From the NCBI RefSeq assembly GCF_050947875.1, contig NC_134569.1:14649131-14713130 (forward strand): a stretch of 64,000 nucleotides of DNA. Direction: 5' to 3'. Origin of the DNA: Dermacentor variabilis (taxonomy: Eukaryota; Arthropoda; Arachnida; Ixodida; Ixodidae). Position numbers and translations under genes: made by a program. Below the pieces are notes generated by a model. It made no database searches. It was not told the origin of the DNA and saw nothing but the letters and a program-made list of their open reading frames with translations. Positions within the stretch are counted from its first letter, which is position 1, and each line of letters starts with the position of its first letter. Positions 1-12,165 of the stretch are shown piece after piece.

Positions 1-2179
1 TCTGCCGCGCTCTTCCTCCAGAACATTTTAGCGCATTACCGGGAGTGTTGCCACTGTGTGTTGTTCCGTTGTGGCGTTATCGACATAACGTTACGAGGCA
101 CTGCTGCCACCTCCTGCGGGGCGAGTGCAGTGCGCCGGACGGGGTGCTGCCGACGTCGCGCTCGTGTCTCCCGACGAGACGCAGGCGCTGCAGGAACCGC
201 GCTTCCGGCCGAGGGATGCCGGAGGCGGCGGGGCTTCCGTGCGGCCGAACGACGGGCCGCACTACGTCTCCGCGGCGGTGATCGGCTTTGCTCCGCCGCG
301 GCGCGCAGGATTATCCCCGTCGCCTCGACCGATCCGGGTCGCAACGCGGAAGGCGGCTGCAGCTTTTCCGGCCGCGCTGCTTGCTCACCCGTTATTAGCC
401 GGCCGGAATCCACTGGTGGCCCGGATCTAACGAACCCGCGTGCGACACTCGCGCGTTCGTTGCAGCGAGCGTCCGCGGACTACTTCCCTCCCATCCACGT
501 AACGTACACTCGTGCTCGTTCGTGAGACGTCCCGTCACTGTCGTATCTGGGGGTGCAAGATGCCGTGTGAAGGAGAACTTTACGAAAGCGAGTAAACGAC
601 GTCAGTTGAACTGTTTCGACTCTCTCCCTTGGTAGGCAGGCATACGTGCGAGGGGCGTGGCAACGAAGAATGCGCGCTACACGAGGCGCTTTCTGGCGGC
701 CGATGTCCCCGTGTAGACGGCCGTGCGTGGACAGCATGTGCGACATCCGAGTGACGGATCGCGCGCCTCGCACGAGAGGCAACCGAGCATGTGGCCTCGT
801 AATTCGCCGAGACAATCTCCGGTACTGGGGCGTTGGTGGAGGTAAAGGCCTCAATCGAAATGTCTCAAAAGTCGGAGGACTGTAAGGACATTTTGCCGAC
901 TCTCTGAGCGAGGTCTTGCCGAACTTCTTCCGATAGGCAAAAATAAAAGTGAAAGGAATACGTATATTTAACACGTCCCGTAGGAGGCGCACTCTCTCCT
1001 CCGCCGTGGTTCCGCCCTTGTCCAACTCTCTGAGAGACTCTTCTCGATTCTTCTTTGTCGCCGGCAAGAGAGCGGTACTCTATTGCGGACGCGCCAAGAC
1101 GAGTGCCTCGCTGCTCTTCGCCGATGTACTTGCGCTTTTGTTCATCCTCGCTCCCTTCTCACTTCGATTTATTTTGTGTAATACGGAAACAGACTCCACG
1201 GCTGTGCACAACCAACGGCGGCTCCGACTTCGCGGTGGTTGTTGTTTACAACGGAAAGGAAAGTGACACCTCTCCTCCCCCCCCCCTTCCCTCACGACGA
1301 TGACCACTGGCAACGTGTTGTACGAACCTCGGGCTTTTTGCGCTCGACAGGCGCCCGCTGTTGCACTGCACCGACGCCGTGAATCACACAGCGCGGGATG
1401 CCGGAAGCGATGGGACGGCCACTCCCTGCCTTTCTGCGCAGAGCGTCGATGGACGCCGGATTGCTCTCATTGATTTCCCGGCGCGCCACGAAAAAAAAAA
1501 AAAAAATAAAGAGATGTAGGTAGGCTGCGTGAGAAAAAAATATAAAGAATATGGAAACTTTTTTGCCACCGTCACGCCGGCTCGGGTGGATCTAATTTCT
1601 CTCAGTTTGCCGTCTTTTCGGGGCCGTATATACGAAAAACCGCACGACGTTGGAGGATTTCTCTTTTTTTCTTAAATGACAGCAGCATAAGCTTTCTTTC
1701 GCGAACGCTGGCACCTGCGCGAGAAGAAAATTTTTCCGGGCGTCCTCGTAAAAGGGGGCGTGCGTGTAACGAAGTGACGCCGACGGATGCATTCACCGAG
1801 CGAAGGGTCCTTTCTTCCCTTCGTCTCTCGCGCGCCTCTTTCGCGGGCCTCTGCTTCTCGTGAAGAGAGGCTCGATTTTCAATACGCTTGCTTATTTTGC
1901 AGCTTGTTGCACGCACGCGACACAAAGGTTGGCAGAAAGTTTCCCAAAGGAACTCTCGCTGCGCATTCTTTATTTTTCTTGCAAACCTCTCTCTGCTGCG
2001 TGCGTGCGCGCGTGCGAGTTTAGCTATACGAGCGGCCAATTTCGTTTTATTGCGTCGGCGGTATGCGGGTGTCACGTCTTCTGTACGGTATAGTACGCGA
2101 CCGCCATGCACGATCCTGTGATTGGGCGAGCTCGCGTAGACGTCGTTTCGCAGAACGCCTCGCTTATAGACGACGTCGC

Positions 2180-2182
<3 letters not shown>
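1..2182. other. Unrecognised, partly CpG-rich sequence
   Basis: No coding region, RNA gene or known repeat is recognised. The first 500 bases are very GC- and CpG-rich, and the open frames there (for example minus strand 480-1067, 195 codons) look compositional: arginine/serine/proline-rich with no motif. A CpG-rich upstream region of a gene outside the window is possible but nothing proves it. A C-run near 1276-1287 and an A-run near 1491-1506 are simple sequence. Confidence 0.5.

Positions 2183-2252
<70 letters not shown>
2183..2252. repeat. (TA)n microsatellite
   Basis: About 35 uninterrupted TA units. It makes isoleucine/tyrosine-alternating open frames on both strands that are artefacts. 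Confidence 0.98.
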
Positions 2253-2254
<2 letters not shown>

Positions 2255-4118
2255 AATGAGAATAAACGCGAATACATACGTATGTGCCCTTTGTTTTTCA
2301 TCACTCTGTATAGGATGTAAATGGGATGTGTACCTAATGATTATAGGATGCAGTGCGTCCGCCCTCTGTCAGACTGCTGGAAAAGCTTGCGCGGCTGTTG
2401 CGCGGTGTAATGCGTATGCACGATGGTCGTTCAGACGGCGCATGAAATGGTTATGTCGTGTATTTTTTATCCGCCTGCGATCGCGTTTCGTTGTGTAGTG
2501 TTGGCGCTGTGAATTTTCGTGACGGGGCTTTTCTTCTTTAACTAAAAGAATATGGGTGAAGACGTGGCTGTCTCATTTTTTTCTTTTTTTTTAATGTACA
2601 GCATAAATGCAATCTAAAATTTGCGATGCCCATCCGCGTTCAATCTACACAAGTCACGTGCGCATTCGCGAACGCTGCGCTCTCTTTCTGGTCGATAATA
2701 ACGATGCTTTTAACAAAAACGTCGGATGACATTCATATATTTTCATGATTGCCGTGTGGTTTTAACGACACGGAATGACGAGAGTTGTCGGTATACTTCG
2801 AAGCAGGTATTATACGAACGAGTGTACGAAGCAGGTATATAATATGACGTGTACAAAACTGTCGGCTTCATGTGCAGGAGACGTTGCTGTATACGCTTTA
2901 TGCGCGGCTTTAGACGTTAGACCGCCCTAGAGGCCATGTCTTCCGCGAATAAGCGTTCACCGACGCTGTGTGGTCTCGTCCCCGGCCCGGTGTGCGGCCC
3001 TGCCTGGACGAGACCGGAGGACTGCGCTCCAATGCGATATTGCTCTCGGCCGGATTTGGAAGTGTCTTTTCCGATCTCACTCCAGCGAAAGTTGGTCTCG
3101 TATATATACGCACATCACGCAAACTCCGTGAGGTGGCCATACTTTACCGTTTTGTATAGGAAAGTACGCATAAAAAGGTTAGAAACGATTTGTTTATTTA
3201 AGGACTCTCGTTCTTGGTGGCGTATTTGTTGCAATGAGGATATTTAGGTGCCATTTGTTTTATCACTGAGTAATTGCGTAGAAGACAAGGCCGGCAGCCT
3301 GCACGGACACCTCATGGAGACAGTACGAGGTGGTGCTTGGAAGCGTCTCTTCCGATCTCACTCAGTCGACGTCCATATGGTCGACGGCGTTCCTGGCGCT
3401 TTTTTCGAGGCAGTCGCCGCTTGGTGCAGCAGCAGCCGCGGCGGCTCGCTCGTTTTCGCGCGCCTGCGTACCATTGAACATGCGGGTCTTGGCGCACGCG
3501 CGCGATACCATCGCCGTCACCGTCGGGGTGCTGTTTACGCTCCCGCGTGCTTGTTATCGCCATCGTTGATTCGATCTTCGAGCGAAACTGTAATTAGTAA
3601 AAGACTGCATGGGCACATTTATGAACTTGTACTGCAACAAACACGTCACTGCATCTTAGTGTAACACCGATAGCATTCAAAGATCCCTGGGTGCTTCTCA
3701 CGCTTCCCGGAAACTGCAGCTTATGTAACCGTAATTTTCACCGGGAAACCCTGGCGGCAAACGCTATGCACCAAGGCGAGCTTCGTGGTTCTTCCTTTCT
3801 TTCTTTTTTTTCTTTTTTTGATGGTGTACAAGGAACCGAGGGGGCCGTGCCGCTCCTACTATGAGGCAGACCTCAAACGACAGTTGGAAAAGGCTATCGC
3901 GTTAAAAGGGGTTTGCGTTTGAGTTTCCGCGTAAAGAATTATGTTTTCTCATATATTCAAATTACAATCCGACACTATTATGTCTGTATACGTTGTGTGT
4001 AAGTCGTACTTTACGATCTTTCTACGTATATTACCTTCAGAAATTCAGTACGTTCAGTAACTTCCTTGCGCCGCATGGAGGGCCTGCGTTGTTGAGCTTG
4101 CGTGGTTCGAAATTCTTG
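2253..4118. other. Unrecognised sequence with small internal repeats
   Basis: No gene is recognised. A 10-bp perfect inverted repeat with a 24-nt loop lies at 2972-3015. A roughly 27-bp segment near 3055 recurs with about three mismatches near 3338, suggesting that both lie in an old duplicated unit. Confidence 0.45.
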
Positions 4119-4210
4119 CATGCGTGGTTCGAATTCGGCGTCCCGCTGGACGAGGGGCGCTAACGCCGGATTTTCTGCGACGCGGGGCCCTTAACACTGT
4201 CGCGTTAAAG
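4119..4210 (+). mobile_element. tRNA-derived SINE remnant
   Basis: The segment ends with a conserved tail (TTTTCTGCGAC, then a stretch ending CTGTCGCGTTAAA) also seen at the end of the better preserved minus-strand SINE at 54701-54882. A degenerate B-box-like GTGGTTCGAATTC precedes it. The copy is short and eroded; family assignment rests on the shared tail. Confidence 0.5.
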
Positions 4211-7200
4211 TCACCGCCCAAGCCCCGTACAGATGGTTAACTAGCGAAGCTGAAACGTGCGGCCCCGTGTTTATCACTGAGTTAATCCCGACGGTTCATT
4301 AAATGACGGCTTGGTAGGCTGCCGGATCCTCGGTACGCAGTTGCTGGTTGCGTTCGGCTGCACGAGCCTGTTCTTGTGCCCGGGCTGCGGTATTGGCACG
4401 GCGTAGACGAGCTTGTTCCTGGTTCTGCTCGCGGCATTGCTGTTCGAAAGCTGCCTGCTCCTCAGTAGTACGTATGACGCGTGGCGTATACCCATTTTGG
4501 AGCCGGAGAGAAACTGCTGCGCGCGCGCTCGGCTGCGAAGGAGAGCAAAGACGTCACTGCTGGCGCAGCCAATCGCGCGCCCTTTCTCTTTCTTTCTTTT
4601 TCGCGCATGCGCATAGGGTGGTGCTGGAGGAGTTTTCGGCGTACAGACGACATACGGATGGACGGACGGACCGGCTAGCCATATACAGCTTGCCTAGTTT
4701 CGCAACACAGACGCCCGTATTCAGAAATGCGCCTTGACGGCCATGCTCGAGCTGGTCAAAATAACCCTTGACCTCAGGTAAGCCGGAGGAAACGCATTGA
4801 GTTTCTTGGGCGTATGTTCACGCCATGCAGGCGTCATCTAGATGAAGACAAGCCTGGGTTTCAAGTTAGGGCACCTTTCTGAGTACGGGGGAGAGACGAC
4901 TCGCTGAGTGAAGCTTTAAAATCACGTTGACCATTTCGGTGCACATACTCATCTCCGTTTTCGGAAAGCTCAGGGCATCTACGGAAAGCAGTGCCACGTG
5001 AGCTTGTCTATAGTAAGAACGCCGTGCGCATACACAGTGCGGGATTGGACGTCTTTTTCTCGCGCTCACTGTGCCCAGGGATCTGCGATGATCACCTTTG
5101 CGCAGGCAAAATAGTTAAGGGTTGCTCAGCCGACTCCAGAAAATAACGGCATCATGTGCCATGTCAGTTAAGTCTTTCTGATGTTTTCAAACCAGTTCTA
5201 TATCACGTGCGTCGTCCATGCCGCGTTCGTTCTCGACGAGGAGCCAGCACGCGGCTCGCACGAGGGAATTCGTGCAAGCGCTCTGCCCGCCCGCGAGAAG
5301 GGCTGGACCCGCTACGGTGACGAAAGTCCCGAGAAACAAAAAAGTCGCAGTTTCTGCCGAAAGGAAGAATCGATTGCGATAACAAGTTAGTGGATCGACA
5401 GCTACACTAAGTAAGGACAGTAGCTTTGTCGGCCGTATGAACTTGTAAACATAGGCACACGAACTAAATTAACAAGCATGGTGTCACGCGCGCACAAGCA
5501 AACATGAACAAATCGCACTAGATGACCACGAAAACTCGCTCTCAAAACGCTGCAGTGAGGAAACGCGGCAGCGGCAGCGAGCGAATTCACCTCAGTGATT
5601 CCGCTCGCGTCAACGCCAACTAAGCCGCGAAAACAGCGCAGCACGGAATCTGCACTCGTCGCAGATGTCTTTCAAGATACAATGGCCCGACCGGACGTGC
5701 GCGGTCGCCCGGGCCGGCCGGTGTAAAACGCACCCCCCCCCCCCGCTCCCCCCCGTCCCTACCCACCCCCTCGAAGCCTTGCGCGCGACGGAAGGCGGCG
5801 CAATTCGTCCCCGCTTTCCTAAGTTGCGTGCGCGAGATTATTGAGCCGGCGATCGCCGGCTCACCCTCCCACGCTTTCATTCGCACATGCAGCATGCGGC
5901 GCGCGGCTATATACGATTTTATTGCCCTTGGACTCTATACGGAACCTCGCGGCGACACCGAAGGCAAAAATGCGCCTGGAATGTCCATATGAACGCAACA
6001 AAACGAACGCATGCAGCCTCGTGTATGCTCTGGTTTTGGTTACAACTGGATTTATGATACTTTTGAGTTCCTGCCAACGCACAAGCCGCCCTGTCAGCGA
6101 CAAACAGCTGAACAAGTCGCGGCGGCCAAGAAAACGGGGGAGTGTGCTTGGTGCGTGGTCACCCAGAAGAGGAATCCGCTTGGCTGGCTCGTATTGCACC
6201 AGGGAGGCTGCGAAGTGAGAGGAGCGTAGACGCGACAGCGCTGGCTCGCTCACCATGCGGGAAGCTGCAGCTTCGGAAGAGCGCCCCTACAACTCGGCCA
6301 TCTCGACGAGATCGTTGAGAAGAGAGCCGGTGTGGGCACGTCGCCCTTCCGTACGCACTGTGCCAGTTCGAACAGTGCCGGTTCGAACCGCCGTCTTTCG
6401 CTGACGTGGCCCATATTGAGCGCGCCAATTGTGCGCGTCTCGAAAGAAAAGGGAGAGTCCGCGACGTGCGCAGTGTGTTCCGCGCGCTTGGGAGCAGCGG
6501 TCGAAGAGCCGTCTCGCTCACTCGGCGCGGTAGACTGAGCACCAAAAACGGCCACGCGTGCGAAAACGAGCGCGCGTGTGACCCTTGACACCGAATTGCA
6601 GCTCGCTATGCGCGCTAGCGCTTCCGCCCGCTGCGATCCGGCGTCGGCGTTGCGCCTCCGCAGCGCACCGTGCGAGATGACGGTGCCGGCGCGCAGCCTC
6701 GCGCAACAACAGTGCGCTTGTTCTGACCCACATTGCCGTTTTAATCTGAGGGGCGTGACTCCACGACGGAGTTTTCTGGCTGGCACCGCGTCCTCCTCAA
6801 CTGCTTGCAAGCGCTGCTTGAAAAACGCACGCACACACCCGTTCTGTCGGTTTAGCTTTCGATCCCACTTCTGTCCCTGTCCGTGCTGCACGCGCATTTC
6901 CTCGCCGTCACTCCTCTTCGTGGTTGGATTGATGTACTTACCACCACCATGCACTATAGCGCCGTGCATGGAGACTGAACTCACGACTAGTCGGAGAAAG
7001 GATCTGCGCGTGTACTTTTGCGACGATGACAGCTCTAATCGAAGTTCTGTGTTGTTTCGATAAGGAAGCCGATGCACATTCGCTGTGTACGGCCGGCTGG
7101 CGGAGAAGTTCGATTTTATTCTTTGGACATGCTCGACCGGCCTTCTATCGCCTTCGGGTTGCGGCGTATGAAGGACCGTTCTCTGTCCCGCTTTCGGTTT

Positions 7201-7914
7201 TTATGCCGGCCCGTGCTTTTGTGGCGAGCTTGGATGCGCGCCGTCGCATCTGCTCATTCGCACACGCTTCCTTTCACTCGCACTTTTTTTTTCTCTCTCC
7301 TGTGCACGTGAACAAAAAGCATTGCCTGCTCGTTCATGGTGTGACGTGCACTCTCAGGTGGGAACCGATTGTGCCTCGCGCGGTCGCTTTCGTACACATT
7401 TATATTCTCACGCAGATGCACTAGAGGTGCACACTCGACTCGACAGGCGCGCCGAACGGCGTTAAACTTGCTCTCGTGGGCATGGAACTTGGCAAGTTCA
7501 CAGGCAGACGGCAGCATAACAGCGCTGTCTGTTCGTTTTCGACATTGGAGGCATCCGTTTGGCGCCACTATTCCGTGCATTTCTTCCGTCCAGTTTGCGT
7601 TTCGTGTGTGCTATCCCGAGCAGGAAAGCCTTCATTTTTTATTTTTTTTGCCAATACATACCGCATGGTTTACCAGCACTTAGCTGCCAAACTGGCCAGT
7701 TTTTAGGCTCTGACATGGACGACGACGACGCTAAATGTTAAACTGCACGAAAATATGTTTTCTTATGATACCTTCTCCACTTCAATTCTTTATCCTATGA
7801 ACGCGTCTAATCAAAAGCGGCTTACGATACTCCCTAATGCGAAATTTGAGCGCAGCTCTATACGTGGTTTCATTTCGCGATATATTGAGCCACAGAATTT
7901 GAGAGATGCATGTA
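4211..7914. other. Unrecognised sequence, GC-rich in places
   Basis: No recognisable gene. The longest open frame (minus strand 6250-7077, 275 codons) is Arg/Ala/Ser-rich, has no domain motif and overlaps other open frames on both strands, as expected from CpG-rich DNA. A C-rich run lies near 5732-5752. Confidence 0.45.
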
Positions 7915-8100
7915 GCAGAGTCGGCGATCGTCGAAAATCGGGTCTGCCGGTCAAGCGCGTCCGCTTTCATGCATGACTCGTCGAAGGTTCCAGTGTAATC
8001 GCTGGTGCCGCGTGGCTTCCAGAAAGTACTACACAATTCGCGTCGCGCATACAATCAGATTACAAAACAGTCGCAAACCATGACAATAGAAACAATAAGC
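7915..8100 (+). repeat. Dispersed repeat, copy 1 (same family as 59283-59480)
   Basis: Starting near the motif GATCGTCGAAAATC and ending past CAATCAGATTA, this segment aligns in the same orientation with 59283-59480, roughly 70% identical by eye. No coding potential is seen. The family is not identified. Confidence 0.55.
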
Positions 8101-8592
8101 GGGAACGAGACCAAACCAAGTTAACTAAATAAGCGCGAGCGAGAGCTTACGTGAGCAGACGATAGTACGAAACGAGCAGTCCGACTGAGACCAGATACGA
8201 GTATTGGCGGCGAGGAGTTACGGAGTCGTCATCTATCGGAAACGCCTCGCTGGCGTAGTATGAGGGATCACGCGGCGCGCTCCACATAGGTTTTGCTGTC
8301 AGCGCTCACAGAAAACACCACGCGCTAGCTCTCCCGGACATTTATGTAAGTACTTTCGAAACGAGAGAAGTTTTTTGCTGTCTAAATAATAATCTTGGGC
8401 AAACTGAAAGCACAGAATCATTTGCAGACGCTATCTCTTTACCGAGTACGTACAGTGAACGCCACTGCGCGCGGTCGCCGCGATGGAGTCTCCCGAACCG
8501 GCTTCTTGCGTGAAATGTAGGTAAACGCTGAAAGCAAACTATGTGAAATATGTCCTTATAGTGTTTGTATAACTCAACGGAGCGTAATAGAA
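8101..8592. other. No recognised feature
   Basis: Nothing recognisable; it ends where the LINE-like reading frame becomes apparent after an in-frame stop at 8593-8595. Confidence 0.4.
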
Positions 8593-8595
8593 TGA

Positions 8596-10526
8596 AGCCT
8601 CAATGCAGCGATCGCACAGATTCGCATCGACCGACTGCGCGTCTGCATAATCGAAGAAACGGATCAGATGCCAGAGACGATGCATGGCTTCAGGCAACAT
8701 CTCAGCACCCAAGACGTGATGATCCAACTCCACGAACTGGTCGTCAAGCCGGCAACGAGGCACGCGCCGAGCGGGATACTCGCCCTCGACCTGAAGGGAG
8801 CGTTCGATAACGTGTCCCACGCGAGCGTGTTGCAGAATCTAAACAAAACCCGGTGTGGCCGAAAGACATTCGGCTACATAAAAGATTTTCTGTCAAACCG
8901 AACGGCGACCATCAGGATAGGGGAGGAGAAGTCGGACCCTGTCGAGCTCGGCGATATGGGCACCCTTCAGGGATCGGTCTTGTCGCCCCTGCTCTTCAAT
9001 CTGGCCCTGCTGCCCCTGCCCGATCTACTCAAGCAAATCGAAGGCGTGGACCACGCGTTCTACGCCGACGATATTACAGTGTGGACGGCCCGAGCCGGAT
9101 CCGATGCCATGGATGGAGGAAGTCTTGCAGCGGGCGGCAACAACCGTGCACGAGTATGCAAAGTCGTGCGGACTGAGCTGCGCTCCCCAGAAATCAGAGC
9201 TGCTCATGATCCAACTGGGAAAATCCAAGAAGGAGCTGCCGCCGAACGTGATTATCACGATCGCCGGAACGACCATCAAGCCAACACAGCAGATTAGGAT
9301 TCTCGGCCTACTACTCCAGAGCGACGGAAAGGCACAGGCCGCCATCACAAAGAACAAGACTACAACCGAACAGATACTTGATATGATTCGGAGGGTATCC
9401 AACAAAAACTGAGGCCTTAAAGAGGACGATGCCATGCGCCTGGTACGCGCGTTCGTCGTGTCGCGGGTTACCTACTCCGCCCCGTATCTCCAGCTGACGA
9501 AGGCGAATAGGGACACCCTAAACACGATGCTTCGTAAGGCAACGAAACAAGCATTGGGCATGCCCATATACTCGTCCACGCAAAAACTGCTAGAAATGGG
9601 CGCCCACAACACTGTTGAGGAGCTCATCGAAGCCCACCTCTCTAATCAGAGAATCCGGCTCAGTCACACGGAATACCGACGAGCCGACCTACGCAAAATA
9701 GGATGGCAGACCGAGCCAGTACCCATCAAGACGGCCCTTCCGGAAGACTGGAGAACGATCATTCAGACAAAACCCCTTCACCAGAACATGACGCCGAGCA
9801 AGGACGACGAGAGGCGCACCGCGCAAGCCAAAGCCCTAGCCCGGAAGCTGGAAGAGAACCCCAGGGTCCTCTACGCGGACGCCTCGCTCCGAAAACACAG
9901 TGACCGTGCAGCGGTGGTGGTTACATCAAAATACAGGCTGATCGTCAGCGCGTCCCTGAAGACAACAGACCCCGCAGTTGCCGAAGAAGTGGCCGTGGCC
10001 CTCGCACTCGCACAGCCGAGCGTGCCTCCGCGACCCGAGCCATTCTAGCCAAGCACAAGCCTCCGGGAAGAGCCATAGGGCTCGTGTGGGTCCCGGCTCA
10101 CTCGCAGGTGGCAGGCAACACCATCGCCGGCTACCATGCCCGAGAAATGTCAATCCGGGCCGAGCACGAGCCGGAAGAGCTACCGCACCCGGTTACCAGC
10201 TTTCGGGACATTACCCGGATGTACCGAGAGGAAAGATGCAGACTGCCAGAACCGCACCCCAAACTCACCAGGCAACAACAGACGATCCTGCGTCGAGCGC
10301 AGGCGGGATCGCTTGCGCATCCCGTACTGATGAACCGCATGTACCCTGCGGAATACGATATGCTCTGTCCTTTTTGCAGAAGAGAAAAGGGCATCCTGGG
10401 TGGCCGCACGTCTTGGCAGAGTGCACAGAACTCAAGACCTTGTTATCCAGCCCCGCCCCACCGATTCAGCTCGCACTGACGATCAGGGGCCAGGAGCTGC
10501 TGGAAACATATGGGTCCCGTAACTAG
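8596..10526 (+). pseudogene. Broken RT / RNase H polyprotein of the I-like LINE
   Basis: RT motifs visible: GFRQHLSTQD (about 8689-8718), LDLKGAFDNVSH, LQGSVLSPLLFN and the catalytic FYADD box (about 9058-9072), all in frame 1. The reading then moves to frame 2 near 9105, meets a TGA at 9410-9412, and resumes. An RNase H segment follows with the first catalytic Asp in YADAS (about 9877) and a Glu in AEEVAVAL. It shifts again near 10040 to give WVPAHSQVAGN, where the usual final Asp after GN is not seen, and once more near 10400 to reach a CPFC...H...C tail. With at least three frameshifts and a stop it cannot encode a working enzyme. Strong identification as RT/RNase H; the clade is inferred from RNase H presence. 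Confidence 0.88.
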
Positions 10527-10607
10527 GGAACCACCCCATCTGGTGCCTGCGTGCACCACCGATTTATTTCGGGCCCAGTAAATGTTGCTTCATCATCATC
10601 ATCTGCA
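8596..10607 (+). mobile_element. 5'-truncated I-like non-LTR retrotransposon
   Basis: The segment holds the C-terminal half of an ORF2: reverse transcriptase, RNase H and a cysteine-rich tail, in the order known for the I group of LINEs. The 5' part (ORF1, endonuclease, N-terminal RT) is absent, as is usual for target-primed copies. The 3' end closes with an ATC/CAT-rich tail at about 10585-10605, a common 3' end of tick LINEs. Two relatives of the same broad type lie at 33000-33582 and 34283-36203. Confidence 0.85.
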
Positions 10608-11428
10608 TGCTTGTCCGCGCACTGTTTCACTTTCGCCGCGTGTGCGTTTTCGCACCGTGCCATGAGCTTTAGGCCGCAGAATATGAGCATTTGACAGTAT
10701 ACAAGCAACCATTCTTGCGTGGGCGCTATCAGAGCTGTTCAAAAATAGTTTCATTTTACAAACTTTGACGCCTACGGGGATGTGCCGTCGCGACGATTCA
10801 ATCCTTTTTTTTTGTTGTTCTAAATTCTTGGACATTTCAATATTATTTCTCGAGTTGCGTCGCACTGTATGTTTATCGGTGTTCTCAGCGTGCGATTTCC
10901 CGCTTCTTCTTCTTTGTAATCCAGTGCATTAATTCATAACACAAACATGACCTTATGTCATACTTTATTTATAATGTGCTTCTTACGCTCCCTTTCCACT
11001 CCAGTGAACTTGCCAGTATCTATAGCATCGACAAATTCATCGACCAAACCGTCATGACATTAGTCGGGCAGCGGACTGGATCGAGCGTCTCAGTGCGCGT
11101 TTTCAGAACATCGCAGACCGGGCGCCGTAGCAGAAATCTTCCTCGCGTCTGTGCTTGCTGCATACCCGAGTTGTAGCCGATGACTGTTTGCCGGTTTTAT
11201 GTTTCGCGAGCCAAGCTTCACGCAGCTTGACCTCCGGCTACGTGTGAATAAGGCTGACACCGGGCTCCGTTGCATACGTCCGGCATTGCGGCACCGAGCA
11301 GTAGCCTAGCATGTTGCGCGCCTTCAAAAGCAGCCACTACCTATTGTAGTGCTTTCAAGCGTTGTAAAGGAGACACTCGAAGCGGGAAAATCTCGCCACT
11401 AAATGAGGACCGCAGCGTACGAGGGAAT
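10608..11428. other. No recognised feature
   Basis: AT-richer sequence after the LINE 3' tail; no gene, RNA or named repeat is recognised. Confidence 0.4.
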
Positions 11429-11870
11429 TTAAACTTTCGTTTTCGGCTCGCTTCGGCGCTCCCGAAGCAGCCGACGCGGCCGCTGTGTCCACGTGATCCC
11501 TAATGGCACGTCACGCCGACGGTGGCGCCAGATTTTCCAGTGGTGGAGCTCGAGGTCAATCGGCATCACGGGGTCGGGCGGGTCCGAATGACGCCACCAG
11601 TTTTCTTCACTGGCATATTCAAGTATCGGTCGTATAAACGTCTCAAGAGCAGCAACGAGAAGAAAGGGGGTTAACCGACGGGCCCGATTTTTATTAATCA
11701 TATCATAAGAAGCCAACAAACAAAGACACCAAGGACATCACAGGGGAAAATACTTGCACTTAGTAATTGAAATAAAGAAATTATAAATGAGTGGAAATGA
11801 AAGTGGATGAAAAAACAGCTTGCCGCAGGTCGGGAACGATCCTACGTTACGCGTGCGATGCTCTAACCAA
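11429..11870. repeat. Repeat fragment containing the end seen beside the 78-bp array
   Basis: The part from about 11666, including ATTAATCATATCATAAGAA, GACACCAAGGACA and a run to about 11780, closely matches the left inverted arm at 17791-17881. Downstream, around 11820-11880, a tRNA-like segment can be read on the minus strand (TTAGAGCATCGCAC as an A-box-like block). The preceding 240 bases also look like dispersed tick repeat but I cannot name the family. Confidence 0.55.
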
Positions 11871-11892
11871 CACTTCCAAGGTTAGTTCTAGT

Positions 11893-12083
11893 CATCATCA
11901 TCAGCAGCAGCCTGGCTACGCCCACTGCAGGGCAAAGGCATCTCCCATACTTCTCCAACTGCCCCGGTCATGTGCTAATTGTGGCTATGTTGTCCCTGCA
12001 AACGTCTTAATCTCATCCGCCCACCTAACTTTCTGCCGCCCCCTGCTACGCTTTCCTTCTCTTGGAATCCAGTCCGTAACCTG
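11893..12083 (-). mobile_element. RTE-like LINE 3' fragment
   Basis: On the minus strand this reads as the C-terminal tail of an endonuclease/RT protein (GRQK.RWADEIK ... GDAFALQWA), followed by a TGATGATGATGAC 3' tail. It is about 90% identical by eye to the fragment at 47338-47602 on the plus strand. Clade assignment to RTE is from memory of similar arthropod tails and is tentative. Confidence 0.7.
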
Positions 12084-12130
12084 TAGCAATACACAAATGC
12101 CCCAGAAAGTGGACGGTGGAAGCAGCACCG

Positions 12131-12165
12131 CGGTAGCTCAATTGGTTCAAGCTTCAGGAACGCCA
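12131..12165 (+). repeat. tRNA-like head fragment
   Basis: CCGCGGTAGCTCAATTGG resembles the 5' part of a tRNA, as in tRNA-derived tick repeats. No B box or acceptor closure follows, so it is not a tRNA gene. Confidence 0.4.

Noticed and set aside
480..1067. 195-codon minus-strand gene
   Set aside because: No recognisable domain and basic low-information composition; could at most be a 5' region of an unseen gene.
6250..7077. 275-codon minus-strand gene
   Set aside because: Arg/Ala/Ser-rich, no motif, and overlapped by open frames in other phases; explained by CpG-rich composition.
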